A stretch of DNA of 64,000 bases from Collinsella aerofaciens (lineage in GTDB: Bacteria; Actinomycetota; Coriobacteriia; Coriobacteriales; Coriobacteriaceae). Positions 41,894 through 51,948 of the stretch are shown one piece after another. The notes under the pieces are model-generated. The model was not told the DNA's origin and ran no database searches. It saw nothing but the letters and a program-made list of their open reading frames with translations. Location of the stretch: positions 201,981 to 265,980 of the forward strand of contig NZ_CABJFS010000003.1 of assembly GCF_902364945.1 (NCBI RefSeq), written 5' to 3'. A program made the translations under genes and the position numbers. Within the stretch, counting starts at the first letter, position 1; each line of letters opens with the position of its first letter.

Positions 41894-42690
41894 AGCATCA
41901 CGCCGATCGCAGCATGGCGCCCACAGGTGCCGTCCTCGTTACGGTAGGAATAAAAGCGGTCGTTCTGACGCACAGTCGAAAGCTGGGTATCCACGATATT
42001 ATCCGCGTCCACACCGGCATCTACCAGCGCCTCACAAATGGCAGCGGAAAGATCGAGCATGCGAGAGGCACTCGCATCGATGCAAGAGAACTCGACGGCA
42101 AAGCGATCCATGAGTTCCTGGGATACCTCGTATTCGTCAGCCAAGATATGGGGGCCGATATAGGCGGAAACGTCGCTCGCATCGCAGCCGGCAGCATCGC
42201 AAAGCGCCTGGCACGCCTTGGCAGAAATACGTGCAATCGTGCCCTTCCAACCGGAGTGCACCACGGCAAATCCGCCGGGGGCCACCAGCACCACGGGAAC
42301 GCAGTCGGCAAAGCAGAGCAGCACGGGCACGTCATGGGCCGTACAGACGATGGCATCGCAGCCCTCGGCAATCTGCTCGCGAACAGCCTCAAGATCGTCG
42401 GCGCCGTTCGAAGTCACCGTAACGATATGGTCACCATGTACCTGATTGGGCACGAGCAGATTATACTCGCACTCAGTGGCGCCCATAGCTTCAAGCGCTC
42501 GACGACGATTTTCTTGAACAGCAAAGGGGTCATCGCCTACATGCGAGCCCAGGTTGAGCGAGGAGTACGCATCTTCAGAAACGCCACCGGTGCGCTCGGT
42601 AAAGGCAAAGCGGACATCGGATGTCGCGCCCTCCACCAACGTAACTCCATCATGGTCGACACGCGAAACGTTGTCCGCACGTGCTGCCAT
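41890..42690 (-). CDS. pgeF: PgeF/YlmD (YfiH) laccase-domain protein
   Basis: A 266-residue multicopper-oxidase-like fold protein. E. coli PgeF removes wrongly incorporated residues from peptidoglycan precursors, and other members have purine nucleosidase activity. VLLCFADCVPVVLV near residue 133, AVVHSGWKGT near 150 and the early NLLVPNQVHGD near 84 carry the conserved metal-binding histidines and cysteine. The start at 42690 has AGGAGG before it. It follows ftsZ, as in many Gram-positives, after an ftsZ terminator, and leads directly into pstS. Confidence 0.9.
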   Translation of the reverse strand: MAARADNVSRVDHDGVTLVEGATSDVRFAFTERTGGVSEDAYSSLNLGSHVGDDPFAVQENRRRALEAMGATECEYNLLVPNQVHGDHIVTVTSNGADDLEAVREQIAEGCDAIVCTAHDVPVLLCFADCVPVVLVAPGGFAVVHSGWKGTIARISAKACQALCDAAGCDASDVSAYIGPHILADEYEVSQELMDRFAVEFSCIDASASRMLDLSAAICEALVDAGVDADNIVDTQLSTVRQNDRFYSYRNEDGTCGRHAAIGVML

Positions 42691-42848
42691 ACTAAAGCCT
42701 CCTAATAACACAAGTACCGCGGCGTCGCCGCGCAGTCCGCGTTTATACGGCTGTCATACTTCCTTAAAAGGATACCCGCAGCGGTAGGGACCAAACGTAA
42801 AGGGAACGTAAGGAGATTGGAGGCTTTCGTTTACAAACGAGAAACAAA

Positions 42849-42878
42849 ACGGGGTGCATCCAAATGGACACACCCCGT
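42849..42878 (-). terminator. Terminator of ftsZ and the division cluster
   Basis: ACGGGGTG (42849-42856) pairs with CACCCCGT (42871-42878); on the minus strand TTTTGTTTC follows. Confidence 0.75.
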
Positions 42879-42900
42879 GCAGGTCGTTGAGAAAAACGAA

Positions 42901-44055
42901 CTAGAAGCTACCGCGCTTCAGGAAGTCGGGAAGCTCGAACTGGTCGTTGCCAAAGTTGGGCAGCTCGGTACCACCGACGTTGCGGGTCGGAGCGGCCTGA
43001 GCCGGGCTGGCAGCCGGAGCGGTGCGCTGCGGCTCAGCGGAGGCAGCGGCCTTGCTCTGAGACTGCTGAGCAGCAAAGAGCTCATCCTGACGGTTGACGT
43101 TGGAGTCGGAGAAGCCCGTAGCGATGACGGTGATACGCACCTGATCGCCCAGGGACTCGTCGACAACGGTACCGAAGATGATGTTGGCCTCGGGGTCGAC
43201 GGCGTTGGCGACAACGTCGGCGGCGTCGCTGATCTCCTGGATGCCCAGGTCCTTGGAACCGGCGATGGAGAGCAGCACGCGCGTGGCACCATCGATGGAG
43301 CTCTCGAGCAGCGGGCTGGAGATGGCCTGCTGGGCAGCGTCGACGGCACGAGTATCCCCAGAAGAGGTACCGATACCCATCATGGCGGTACCGGCCTGCT
43401 TCATGATGGTCTTAACATCGGCGAAGTCCAGGTTGATGATACCGGGGACGGTGATGAGGTCGGTGATGCCCTGGGTGCCCTGGGAAAGGACGCCATCGGC
43501 AATCGCGAAGGCCTCGAGCATGGTGGTCTTCTTCTCGGCGATGTCGAGCAGCTTATCGTTAGGAATGACGATCATGGTGTCGACGCAATCGGAGAGGGTC
43601 TTGATGCCCTCCTCGGCGCTCTTCTTACGCTTGCGGCCCTCGAAGGTGAAGGGCTTGGTCACGACGGCGACGGTCAGTGCGCCGACCTCGTTCATCGCGA
43701 TATCGGCAACGATGGGAGCAGCGCCGGTACCGGTGCCGCCGCCCTCGCCGCAGGTGATAAACACCATGTCGGCGCCAGCGAGCGCCTCGGCGATGTCGTC
43801 GCGGGACTCATCGGCAGCCTTGCGGCCAACCTCGGGATTGGCGCCGGCGCCCAGGCCGCGGGTAAGGTCGGTGCCGATGTGCACCTTGATATCGGCATCA
43901 GAGATCGCGAGTGCCTGAGCATCGGTGTTGATGGCAACAAACTCGACGCCGCGGATGCCCTCTTCGATCATTCGATTGACCGCGTTGGTACCGCCGCCGC
44001 CGACGCCGACCACCTTAATGACGGCAAGGTAGTTGTTGATCTCTGTCTCGTGCAT
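42901..44055 (-). CDS. ftsZ: Cell division protein FtsZ
   Basis: The tubulin-like GTPase that forms the division ring. 384 residues. [19 protein letters not shown] near residue 13 and [19 protein letters not shown] near 98 (tubulin signature GGGTGTG) bind [18 protein letters not shown] near 205 is the T7-loop region. A Ala/Pro/Gln linker from about 320 leads to the C-terminal tail [11 protein letters not shown], the usual dock for SepF. The start at 44055 has GGAGG before it. Last gene of the division cluster. Confidence 0.97.
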   Translation of the reverse strand: MHETEINNYLAVIKVVGVGGGGTNAVNRMIEEGIRGVEFVAINTDAQALAISDADIKVHIGTDLTRGLGAGANPEVGRKAADESRDDIAEALAGADMVFITCGEGGGTGTGAAPIVADIAMNEVGALTVAVVTKPFTFEGRKRKKSAEEGIKTLSDCVDTMIVIPNDKLLDIAEKKTTMLEAFAIADGVLSQGTQGITDLITVPGIINLDFADVKTIMKQAGTAMMGIGTSSGDTRAVDAAQQAISSPLLESSIDGATRVLLSIAGSKDLGIQEISDAADVVANAVDPEANIIFGTVVDESLGDQVRITVIATGFSDSNVNRQDELFAAQQSQSKAAASAEPQRTAPAASPAQAAPTRNVGGTELPNFGNDQFELPDFLKRGSF

Positions 44056-44254
44056 GTCGGTCCTCCGAACAAAGGTTATAGCCATAGCATGGGTCGACCC
44101 CTGCGCACATTAACCTTCAGGTTGAAAGTAAATGCAAAGGTAAACCGTATTATGTTTGCACATTATGAACGTATCAGTCAAATAATTGACCGTGAAAACC
44201 AAACAAACCAGATAAACGGCGTGGTATGGCCCCTCAACAAAGCATCAACCAGCG

Positions 44255-45508
44255 CTACGAGGTCGGAGCATTCCTAAATGTGTAGTTGCCCGGAGAGCGC
44301 ACATTGATATACGTTACGCCCTCTACCTGCGAAAGCAACTTGGTGACTACGCGTTCCTTCTTGGCGATATCGTCCGAATCGCCCAGCGACACCTCAATGC
44401 CGTTATTGAGGTTTGCCGAGATGGCTTCGACCGAAGGCGTGGAAATATCCTTGACTTGTCCCAAGAACTCGCTCGAAAAACCACGCACATAATCCAGGCC
44501 GGCCTTAACGGCTTTGGAGTTCACCGCCTGGCCGGAAACCGGAGCGACATCCGCCGAGACATCAGTCAATAACACCGCGCCATAATGCTTGGCGAGCGCC
44601 AGCGCGGCATCGATTCCGGTCAAGGTATTTGAGCCCTGCCCTGTCGTGATGACGTTGCCCTGGTCGTCCACTTCGACCGACGTCGACAGCGGGGCGATCC
44701 AGGTGTCATCGTCTCCGATAGCCCAGGCAAGGTCGTCGGAGCTGATATATGCAATGGCGATAACTTTACGCTCCGTCGGCGTGATGATAAGCGTATGCGG
44801 GAACTGACGCTGGACATCTACGCCCGAGACCCACGGGTTTTGCTTGAGATCCTCGGTAATCTGGTCGGGATCGACGTTAAAAAGCGACGTTCCCTCGGGC
44901 AAGTCGATCAGCTGGATAGCATCGTGCTTCGTCACATGCTCGCTGCCTTGAATCTGAATATCAGTGGCAGTAAACAATCCAGAGTTGATCACCACGATGA
45001 CAACGACGAGCACGGCCAAGACGGCCAAAACGCCGCCCACGATTTTGCCTTTGCCTGTAACGACAGAAGCGGCGTCTGATGTTTTATTTGCCATCGCTCC
45101 AAGTGAAGATAACGGGTTGAAGCCTTTTTTACTCGAAGGCTTCTTGGCGGTAGCCGGCACCGATGTCAGCGAGCGCGGTTTCGATGCGCCCGGCGTGCGG
45201 CCTGGACGCGCCGCTTTAGTTCCCGTCGAGGGCTTGGGAGTTGCCATGGGACGGGCAGGCTTGGCGCCCATAACAGGCTTTGACGTCACAGAGGGACGCG
45301 AGGACTTTTTTGCGGCCGGACGATTACCGAGCTGCGAGCCGACGACCGGACGACTGGTCTGTCGAGCATGCCCGACAGACTTAGAGTGCGCGACGGTATT
45401 GCGTTGAGGTTTGGCAGGCGCGCCGGAACGCCCTCCGGCGCGGCGGAAGGTGGGTTTCGATGCTCTAGAAGCCGAGGAATTTAACTTCCGGTCTGAGCTC
45501 GATGCCAT
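44255..45508 (-). CDS. ftsQ: Cell division protein FtsQ/DivIB
   Basis: Part of the FtsQLB complex that controls septal wall synthesis. 417 residues. A long basic Ser/Pro/Arg cytoplasmic tail of about 145 residues precedes one membrane helix (GVLAVLAVLVVVIVVINSGL), then a POTRA domain beginning DIQIQGSEHVTKHDAI and the FtsQ beta domain with RQFPHTLIITPTERKVIA. The start lies 44 bases inside the murB end and has GGGAGG close upstream. The unusually long cytoplasmic tail is typical of actinobacteria. Confidence 0.9.
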   Translation of the reverse strand: MASSSDRKLNSSASRASKPTFRRAGGRSGAPAKPQRNTVAHSKSVGHARQTSRPVVGSQLGNRPAAKKSSRPSVTSKPVMGAKPARPMATPKPSTGTKAARPGRTPGASKPRSLTSVPATAKKPSSKKGFNPLSSLGAMANKTSDAASVVTGKGKIVGGVLAVLAVLVVVIVVINSGLFTATDIQIQGSEHVTKHDAIQLIDLPEGTSLFNVDPDQITEDLKQNPWVSGVDVQRQFPHTLIITPTERKVIAIAYISSDDLAWAIGDDDTWIAPLSTSVEVDDQGNVITTGQGSNTLTGIDAALALAKHYGAVLLTDVSADVAPVSGQAVNSKAVKAGLDYVRGFSSEFLGQVKDISTPSVEAISANLNNGIEVSLGDSDDIAKKERVVTKLLSQVEGVTYINVRSPGNYTFRNAPTS

Positions 45509-46376
45509 ACGCCTCCCTCACCTTTCCGTGCACATGTCTGATAACCGCGGCAACGTCATCGGCCGAGGCAGTTCCGTTATTAACGATAAAATTAGCGTGA
45601 ACGGGCGAAACTTCCGCGCCGCCAATCGAAAAACCCTTTAATCCACAATCCTCGATAAGCTTGCCCACACTCGCATCGGGCGGGTTGCGAAAGACAGACC
45701 CGCAGGATGCGCGACCCATGGGCTGCGTACGCTTGCGCCTTGTAAGGTACCGCTCCATGCGCTCGCGAATGTCGGCCTTGGGCGCCGGTTTAAGCTTGAG
45801 CACGCACTCGAGGATGATCTCATTGCGGGGAAGGCTACATTCGCGGTAGCCCCAAGAGATCTCGGACCCCGCATAATGCTTGATACCGGATGCCGGGTCA
45901 AACGTTACGACATCCTCAGCCAGCGAGCCAATCCACTCGGTCCGCGTGCCGGCATTCATAGATATCGCACCGCCGACCGAACCAGGAATGCCAACGGCAA
46001 ACTCAAGGCCCGAGAGGCTACGCGACAGGGCATCGTTGACCAGGCGCGCAAACATCACGCCCGCACCGACCGTCAGCGTACAACCGTCATCGGCAACAAC
46101 CGTGCGCTGGAACTCACGTCCGAGCGAAATGACGGCACCGCGATAACCGCCATCGGCAACCAGCAGATTGGAGCCCTTGCCGATGATGACCCACGGCACC
46201 TGCTCGCGATCGAGCACCGCCACGGCGCGGCGGAGGGCATGATAGCTATGGCACGTCACAAAGAGGTCGGCCTTGCCGCCGATACGATAGCTCGTATGAC
46301 GCGCAAGGCGCTCGTCCTCGATCACATCCGTGTCGATCATGCCCGAGAGCGCCATGACGGCGTTAAACAGACCCAT
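45465..46376 (-). CDS. murB: UDP-N-acetylenolpyruvoylglucosamine reductase
   Basis: FAD enzyme that makes UDP-MurNAc for peptidoglycan. 303 residues. HTSYRIGGKADLFV near residue 27, the FAD-binding WVIIGKGSNLLVADGG near 61, GIPGSVGGAISMNAG near 110, and GRASCGSVFRNPP near 225 with the catalytic serine all fit a type II MurB. The start follows the murC stop by five bases with a weak ribosome site, so coupling to murC is likely. Overlaps ftsQ by 44 bases. Confidence 0.93.
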   Translation of the reverse strand: MGLFNAVMALSGMIDTDVIEDERLARHTSYRIGGKADLFVTCHSYHALRRAVAVLDREQVPWVIIGKGSNLLVADGGYRGAVISLGREFQRTVVADDGCTLTVGAGVMFARLVNDALSRSLSGLEFAVGIPGSVGGAISMNAGTRTEWIGSLAEDVVTFDPASGIKHYAGSEISWGYRECSLPRNEIILECVLKLKPAPKADIRERMERYLTRRKRTQPMGRASCGSVFRNPPDASVGKLIEDCGLKGFSIGGAEVSPVHANFIVNNGTASADDVAAVIRHVHGKVREAYGIELRPEVKFLGF

Positions 46377-46381
46377 TAGAC

Positions 46382-47800
46382 TTAAGCGTCTTTCTTGGCA
46401 GTCAGATACTCAATGAACTCGGGACCGACGGTCGTAACGTCGCCGGCACCCATGGTGAGCAGCAGGTCGCCCTCGCCCACCATCTGCTCGAGCTCCTGAT
46501 TGAGCTCAAGACGGCTGGAGCAGTACACGACCTCCTTGCCAGGATGCTTGGCGCGCACGGTATCGGCGAGCATCTTAGAGGTGACACCCGGAATGGGCAT
46601 CTCGCCAGCCGAGAACACATCAATCAGCAGCAGTTTATCGGCATTGGCAAATGCATCGGCAAAGTCGTCGCACAGGGCCTGCAGGCGCGAATAGCGGTGC
46701 GGCTGGAACACGACGTCGACGTGCTTGTAACCCAGCGACGAAGCGGCAGCAAGCGTCGCCTTGATCTCGGTGGGGTGATGGCCGTAATCATCGACCACGG
46801 TGATGCCATCGATATCGCCCACGTGGGTAAAGCGACGGCGGACGCCCTCAAAGCTCGAGAGCGCCTTGGCGGCGGCGTCGATGTCAAGGCCCAGGACATG
46901 GGCGACGGTGAGCACCGCCGTGGCGTTGAGCATGTTGTGGCGACCGGGATTGCTCTTGATCTCCACAGCGCGCTCAGTGCCGTCCTCAAAGCGAACGATA
47001 AAGTCACTCTGGATGCCCTTGACATCCGGGTGCATGCAGACGATGTCGTTGCTCTCGGCAAAGCCGTAGGAAAGCACGTGACGGCCCGTCGACTTGGCGA
47101 GCTCGACCAGATGCGGGTCCTCACCGCAGACGATGACGGTGCCGTCCTCGCCCACCAGGCTCATGAATTTGGCGAAAGTTGCCTCGATCTCCTCGATACC
47201 CGAGTAGTGATCGAGGTGGTCGGCCTCGACGTTGGTCACAATGACTACGTTGGGGTTCAGGAACAGGAAGGAGCTGTCGGACTCGTCGGCCTCGGCGACA
47301 AAGTAGTCGCCCGAGCCGTTCTTGCCGTTCGTGTCATAGCCCTCGACGATGCCGCCGATCAAGAAGCTCGGATCCAGACCCATGCGGTCGAGCATGGTGG
47401 CACACATCGAAGACGTGGTGGTCTTGCCATGCGTGCCGGCAACAGCGACGGTGGTGTAGCCGTGACCCAAAGCAGAGAGCATCTTGGCACGGGGCCACAC
47501 GGGAATACCAAGCTCGCGAGCGCGCACGAGTTCAGGGTTGGACTCCGGAATAGCGGTGGAGACAACAACCACGTCGGGCTTGACCTCGTCGATCGTGGCG
47601 GCCTCATGGCCCACATGCACCTTCACACCAGCGCGGGTAAGCTGGCGGATATAACGTGACGTCTTAAGGTCGGAGCCGGTAACGGCATAACCGCGCTCGT
47701 GCAGAACGAGGGCGATGCCGCTCATGCCGGCGCCGCCGATACCGATAAAGTGGGCGCTCTTAAACTCGGGCGCGGAGGTTGCAGTCTGGGAATCAGCCAT
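46382..47800 (-). CDS. murC: UDP-N-acetylmuramate-L-alanine ligase
   Basis: Adds L-alanine to UDP-MurNAc. 472 residues. HFIGIGGAGMSGIALVLHERG is the N-terminal nucleotide fold, VAVAGTHGKTTTSSMCATML near residue 115 the ATP loop, and VDDYGHHPTEIKATLAAA near 340 the C-terminal signature. The start at 47800 has AAGGAG eleven bases upstream. It follows murG with a 97-base gap. Confidence 0.95.
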   Translation of the reverse strand: MADSQTATSAPEFKSAHFIGIGGAGMSGIALVLHERGYAVTGSDLKTSRYIRQLTRAGVKVHVGHEAATIDEVKPDVVVVSTAIPESNPELVRARELGIPVWPRAKMLSALGHGYTTVAVAGTHGKTTTSSMCATMLDRMGLDPSFLIGGIVEGYDTNGKNGSGDYFVAEADESDSSFLFLNPNVVIVTNVEADHLDHYSGIEEIEATFAKFMSLVGEDGTVIVCGEDPHLVELAKSTGRHVLSYGFAESNDIVCMHPDVKGIQSDFIVRFEDGTERAVEIKSNPGRHNMLNATAVLTVAHVLGLDIDAAAKALSSFEGVRRRFTHVGDIDGITVVDDYGHHPTEIKATLAAASSLGYKHVDVVFQPHRYSRLQALCDDFADAFANADKLLLIDVFSAGEMPIPGVTSKMLADTVRAKHPGKEVVYCSSRLELNQELEQMVGEGDLLLTMGAGDVTTVGPEFIEYLTAKKDA

Positions 47801-47897
47801 GTGCTCGTGTACTCCTTGCGTAAACACTGCCTGTAACCCGTTAACTGTACCGCACCTACCGCATCAGCGCGAGGGCGACCGACGATATCCCGTCTAA

Positions 47898-49013
47898 CTA
47901 ACGCAAACCCTCTACCGCATCGGCCAGAAGAGCGGCGGCCCTATCCTGAGCCAGACCACGCGCCGCCTGACGCATGGCGTCGCGCGCCGCCGCGTCATCG
48001 ACCAGGTGCAGCAGCTCATCGGCAAAGGCAGAACCGTCGATATCGGCATCGGCGCAGAGCACGCCGGCCCCGGCGTCGACCAGATAACGGGCATTGGTGG
48101 TTTGGTGGTCGGCCGTCGCATGCGGGTACGGCACGAGCACCGAAGGCACGGCGAGCGCAGCGATCTCGGCCACGCTCGATGCTCCCGAACGCGATAGCAC
48201 CAAATCGGCAGCAGCCAGCATGTCGCCCATGTTGTCGATGTAAGGCTGGACGCGGTAACGCTTCGCCTCCTCGAGCGTCAGCGCCAAAGCGCGCTCGGTC
48301 TCCTCAAAGCCGTCGGCACCCGTCGAATGCAACACATAGAGGTTCTTGCGCGAAAGCAGCTCGTTTTTGAGCGAAGCCACGCGCTCGTTGAGGTGCTGGG
48401 CGCCGAGTGAACCGCCAAAGACGAGCAGCAGCGTAGCGTCCTCGGGAACGCCAAGTGCCTTGCGGCCGCGAGCGCGATCGCCCTCGATCACCGAGCGACG
48501 TACGGGGTTGCCGGTCATGAGCACGTGGCCAGGGTCACCTTCGCGCTCAAAGACCGAGCGCGCTGCCGGCACCGAGATGCACACGCGAGCGGCGTGGGAG
48601 TTCATCATCTTGTTGGCCAGGCCCGGAACAGAGTTCTGCTCATGTAGCAGATACGGAACGCCTGCGCCCTTGCACCACCCCAGCAGCGGAACCTCGACAT
48701 AGGCACCAAAACCGATGGCGGCATCGGGCTTGCCGACCTTTGAGAAATGACTGGCGAGCGCACGCTTGGCCTTGTTGACACGCCACAGCGAGGTCAGCGC
48801 CGTCCAAGGACGGGAGCGGTCGAAGCCCGTAACCGTAATGGGCACAAAATCAAACCCAGCCTCGGGGACCAGACGACCCTCGAGCTTGCGCGACTGGCCC
48901 ACGAACACAACGTGGTGGCCACGGTCACGCAGCTCTTCGGCCAAGGCGAGCGCGGGGTTGATATGCCCTGCCGTGCCGCCGGCTGCAATAGCAACGGTCA
49001 TCTTATCGGTCAT
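47898..49013 (-). CDS. murG: MurG transferase (lipid II synthesis)
   Basis: Transfers GlcNAc to lipid I to form lipid II at the inner membrane face. 371 residues. AIAAGGTAGHINPALALAEE is the glycine-rich N-terminal loop, LHEQNSVPGLANKMM near residue 123 and LSRSGASSVAEIAALAVPSV near 280 are the substrate and UDP-GlcNAc signatures. The start at 49013 has AAGGGA upstream and overlaps the ftsW end by 11 bases. Confidence 0.95.
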   Translation of the reverse strand: MTDKMTVAIAAGGTAGHINPALALAEELRDRGHHVVFVGQSRKLEGRLVPEAGFDFVPITVTGFDRSRPWTALTSLWRVNKAKRALASHFSKVGKPDAAIGFGAYVEVPLLGWCKGAGVPYLLHEQNSVPGLANKMMNSHAARVCISVPAARSVFEREGDPGHVLMTGNPVRRSVIEGDRARGRKALGVPEDATLLLVFGGSLGAQHLNERVASLKNELLSRKNLYVLHSTGADGFEETERALALTLEEAKRYRVQPYIDNMGDMLAAADLVLSRSGASSVAEIAALAVPSVLVPYPHATADHQTTNARYLVDAGAGVLCADADIDGSAFADELLHLVDDAAARDAMRQAARGLAQDRAAALLADAVEGLR

Positions 49014-50523
49014 GGTAGTCCCTTCGTACACGCGGTCCCTGGTCGTCGGTGCGCAAACGCGCCGACGGGTCCGAGTTCAAATCGATTCGATTATATCCGC
49101 CGCCCGCATTGCGAGGAGTTGGGCGCTGCGGACGACCTTGCGGCGCCGTTCGCTGACGCGGACGGGCTGCCGGCTCGGTCGCAGAGCCATCCAGAACGGT
49201 AAAGCCGTTACGCGAAGACCGCTCGCCGCGCACGTGGGGCACGCCGGCGGTACTCTCATCCATAACGGCAAAGCTCTCGCGGCGACGGTCGTACTCATCG
49301 CGACGGGCGCTCTCGTACGAAACGCGTAGGATCAGACCGGCAAGCATAAGCGACACAATAATCGACGAACCGCCATAGCTAATAAACGGCAACGGTTTGC
49401 CCGTCATGGGAAACACGTTGAGGATGCCCAGCGCATTGATCAAAAACTGCACCGCGAGAATGACCGCAGAGCCAGACGCCATGAGCGCGCCCCGACGATC
49501 GGTCGCCTGCTCGGCAATGCGAAACGCCGAGTAGATCAGCATCGCAAACACCAAGAAGAACAGGACGGTTCCGACAAAACCGACTTCCTCGCCAATGATG
49601 GCCAGGATGTAGTCATTGTGCGCCTCGGGCAGATACGAGTACTTCATGGTTGAGTTGCCGATGCCACGGCCGAACAGACCGCCCGAGGCAAAGGCCATGA
49701 TGGCAAGCGTGGCCTGATAGCCGTCACCATACTCGTCGGCCCAAGGGTTCAAGGCAACCTGAATACGCACCATACGGTATGGCTCTGCGACAAGCGCAAT
49801 CACGATCACGAGAATGCCGAAGATTAGCACGCCGATGATAAATCTGGGGTCGAGACCCGCAAACAACGCCATGCACATGAGGGTCAACAGGATGATCAGG
49901 ACGGTACCGAAATCGGGCTGGATAAAGATCAGAAAGAGCGAAATGCCCAGGTAGATGCCCATCTTGCGAAGGAATTCGTTGATGTTGCCACCGGGCGAAA
50001 AGAAGCGGTCGAGCTTGATGGCCGAATACGCAATGGCAAATGGCTTTAAAAACTCGGAAGGCTGGAACTGAATGCCGGCAATGTTGAGCCAGCGCGTGGC
50101 ACCACGGCTGCCGCTGCCCACCAAGAACACCAGAAACAGTAGCCCAATCATGCCTATGAGGAAGATCCTGAGCACGTCTTCCCCAAACCAACTGTCCGGC
50201 AAGATGCGCACGATGGCAACCATAGCCAGCACGCCAACTCCGGCAAACGCGGCTTGTCGAAACAGAAAAAACGTCGCCGAGCCATTCTCGTGCAGCGCCT
50301 CGACCGAAGACGCCGAGTACACCATCAGCAGGCCAAAGCACACCAAGGTAAACAGGCAGGCCATGAATATCAGACGGGGGCGCATGATACGGGCGGGAAC
50401 GCCGGCAATATAGCGTTCGCTAAACGACTGCCCGCCGCGACCGGAACGCGGTGTGCTGCGCCGCGAGGAAGCACGGTCCGAGTCGGGCCTCCTCATACCT
50501 TGTCGGGGGCTCTCCTCTCTCAC
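49003..50523 (-). CDS. ftsW: FtsW septal glycan polymerase (SEDS family)
   Basis: Polymerises lipid II at the septum together with FtsI. About 506 residues with ten membrane helices between a basic N-terminal tail of about 45 residues and a basic, disordered C-terminal tail of about 110. LLMVYSASSVEAL and PLPFISYGGSSIIVSLML are the SEDS landmarks, with the catalytic aspartate region near SGSRGATRWLNIAGIQFQPS. The start is uncertain: GTG at 50523 has GGGG six bases upstream; TTG at 50529 and ATG at 50496 are alternatives. It overlaps murG and starts 10 bases after murD ends. Confidence 0.9.
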   Translation of the reverse strand: MREESPRQGMRRPDSDRASSRRSTPRSGRGGQSFSERYIAGVPARIMRPRLIFMACLFTLVCFGLLMVYSASSVEALHENGSATFFLFRQAAFAGVGVLAMVAIVRILPDSWFGEDVLRIFLIGMIGLLFLVFLVGSGSRGATRWLNIAGIQFQPSEFLKPFAIAYSAIKLDRFFSPGGNINEFLRKMGIYLGISLFLIFIQPDFGTVLIILLTLMCMALFAGLDPRFIIGVLIFGILVIVIALVAEPYRMVRIQVALNPWADEYGDGYQATLAIMAFASGGLFGRGIGNSTMKYSYLPEAHNDYILAIIGEEVGFVGTVLFFLVFAMLIYSAFRIAEQATDRRGALMASGSAVILAVQFLINALGILNVFPMTGKPLPFISYGGSSIIVSLMLAGLILRVSYESARRDEYDRRRESFAVMDESTAGVPHVRGERSSRNGFTVLDGSATEPAARPRQRTAPQGRPQRPTPRNAGGGYNRIDLNSDPSARLRTDDQGPRVRRDYHDR

Positions 50524-50532
50524 CGGCAACCC

Positions 50533-51939
50533 CTATTCCATTTGCGATTTCGCCGCAGCGGCAAGCTGCGCCACATAGTCCTTAAACACGCGGCCGCGCT
50601 CCTCATAGCCCGAGAACTCATCGAACGAAGAGCAGGCAGGAGAAAGTAAGATCACGTCGCCACGGCTCGACAGCGAACGGGCGACGTCCACGGCATCGCG
50701 CAGGTCATCCGCCTGGGCAATATCCACATCGCCATCGACATCGGCCTCGTCCATAGCGGCGGTGAAACGCTCGCGCGCATCGCCAAAGCAGACGACCGAG
50801 CGTACGTTATCCATAACAACGCGCGCGAAGTCCGTGAGCGGCGTGCCCTTATCGTGGCCGCCGAGCAGCAAGATCACGTCGTCATCGGGAAATGCCGTCA
50901 GCGCCTTCTCGACCGCATCGGTGTTGGTCGCCTTGGAATCGTTGACGTAGCGCACGCCGTCAATCTCGCCACACGGCTCCACGCGGTGCTCGAGCGGCTG
51001 GAACGAGGCCAGACCGCGGCAGACACCATCGACATCGGCACCGACTGCCAGGGCAGCCGTGGCAGCGCACAGGGCATTGATAACATTGTGATGGCCCGAG
51101 ATCTTGAGTTCGGACGTGGCGACAAGCTGAGTCTCGACGCCCTTCAGGCGCACGACCATTTTGCCGTCGCGCACAAAGGCGGCGTCTGCACCCTCGGGCT
51201 CGTCAAAAGCGACCTTGCAGATGCGGCGACCCGGCGTATAGATGTACTCATCGAACTCGTGAATGCCGGCGTCTTCGACGTCGACAACCACCAGATCGTC
51301 ATCGACCATATTGTCAAACAGCTTGATCTTGGCAAGCGCATAGTTCTTATGGCTCTTATGCCAGCCCAAGTGGTCGGGAGTGATGTTGAGCAGCACTGCC
51401 ACGCGAGGGTGGAGCTCGGTGGTCGTAGCAATCTGATAGCTCGAGAGCTCAGCCACAAACCACTCGTTGTGGGCTCGGCCGTCAATCTCGTTGATAGGCG
51501 GCTCACCGATGTTGCCGACAGCTACACTGGCCTCACCGGAAGCCTTGAGCAGATAATCGGTCAGCGACGTGGTGGTCGTCTTGCCGTTGGTGCCCGTGAT
51601 GGCAATCCAGTTATCGGGCGACAGGCGATAGGCAAACTCGGGCTCACCCATAATCTGGGCGGCATGCTCGCGCCCGGCCTTAAAGAAGCCCGAGAACTCC
51701 GAGATGCCCGGGCACGTCACGCATACGTCATAGGCGCCCTCGACCTGTTCGGTCCCATAGACAAACGACGCACCGGCAGCCTCGAGCGCACGCGTGGCGT
51801 CATTGGGCTCAGAGGTGCCGCCGCCATACACGGTAACGGCGCTTACGCGCTCGGGATGTGCCAGCGCCCAGCGGGCGACATCGAGACCTGATTTGCCCTG
51901 ACCCAAAACGAGCAGGCTAAAGACATCAGCAAGAGGCAT
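50533..51939 (-). CDS. murD: UDP-N-acetylmuramoylalanine-D-glutamate ligase
   Basis: Adds D-glutamate to the cell-wall precursor. 468 residues. VLGQGKSGLDVARWAL is the N-terminal fold, ITGTNGKTTTTSLTDYLL near residue 113 the ATP loop, and YVNDSKATNTDAVEKAL near 335 the C-terminal signature. It begins nine bases after mraY. Confidence 0.94.
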   Translation of the reverse strand: MPLADVFSLLVLGQGKSGLDVARWALAHPERVSAVTVYGGGTSEPNDATRALEAAGASFVYGTEQVEGAYDVCVTCPGISEFSGFFKAGREHAAQIMGEPEFAYRLSPDNWIAITGTNGKTTTTSLTDYLLKASGEASVAVGNIGEPPINEIDGRAHNEWFVAELSSYQIATTTELHPRVAVLLNITPDHLGWHKSHKNYALAKIKLFDNMVDDDLVVVDVEDAGIHEFDEYIYTPGRRICKVAFDEPEGADAAFVRDGKMVVRLKGVETQLVATSELKISGHHNVINALCAATAALAVGADVDGVCRGLASFQPLEHRVEPCGEIDGVRYVNDSKATNTDAVEKALTAFPDDDVILLLGGHDKGTPLTDFARVVMDNVRSVVCFGDARERFTAAMDEADVDGDVDIAQADDLRDAVDVARSLSSRGDVILLSPACSSFDEFSGYEERGRVFKDYVAQLAAAAKSQME

Positions 51940-51948
51940 GAAAGACCA

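Noticed and set aside
42817-44277. 486-codon open frame opposite ftsZ
   Set aside because: Antisense shadow of ftsZ with no recognisable domain.
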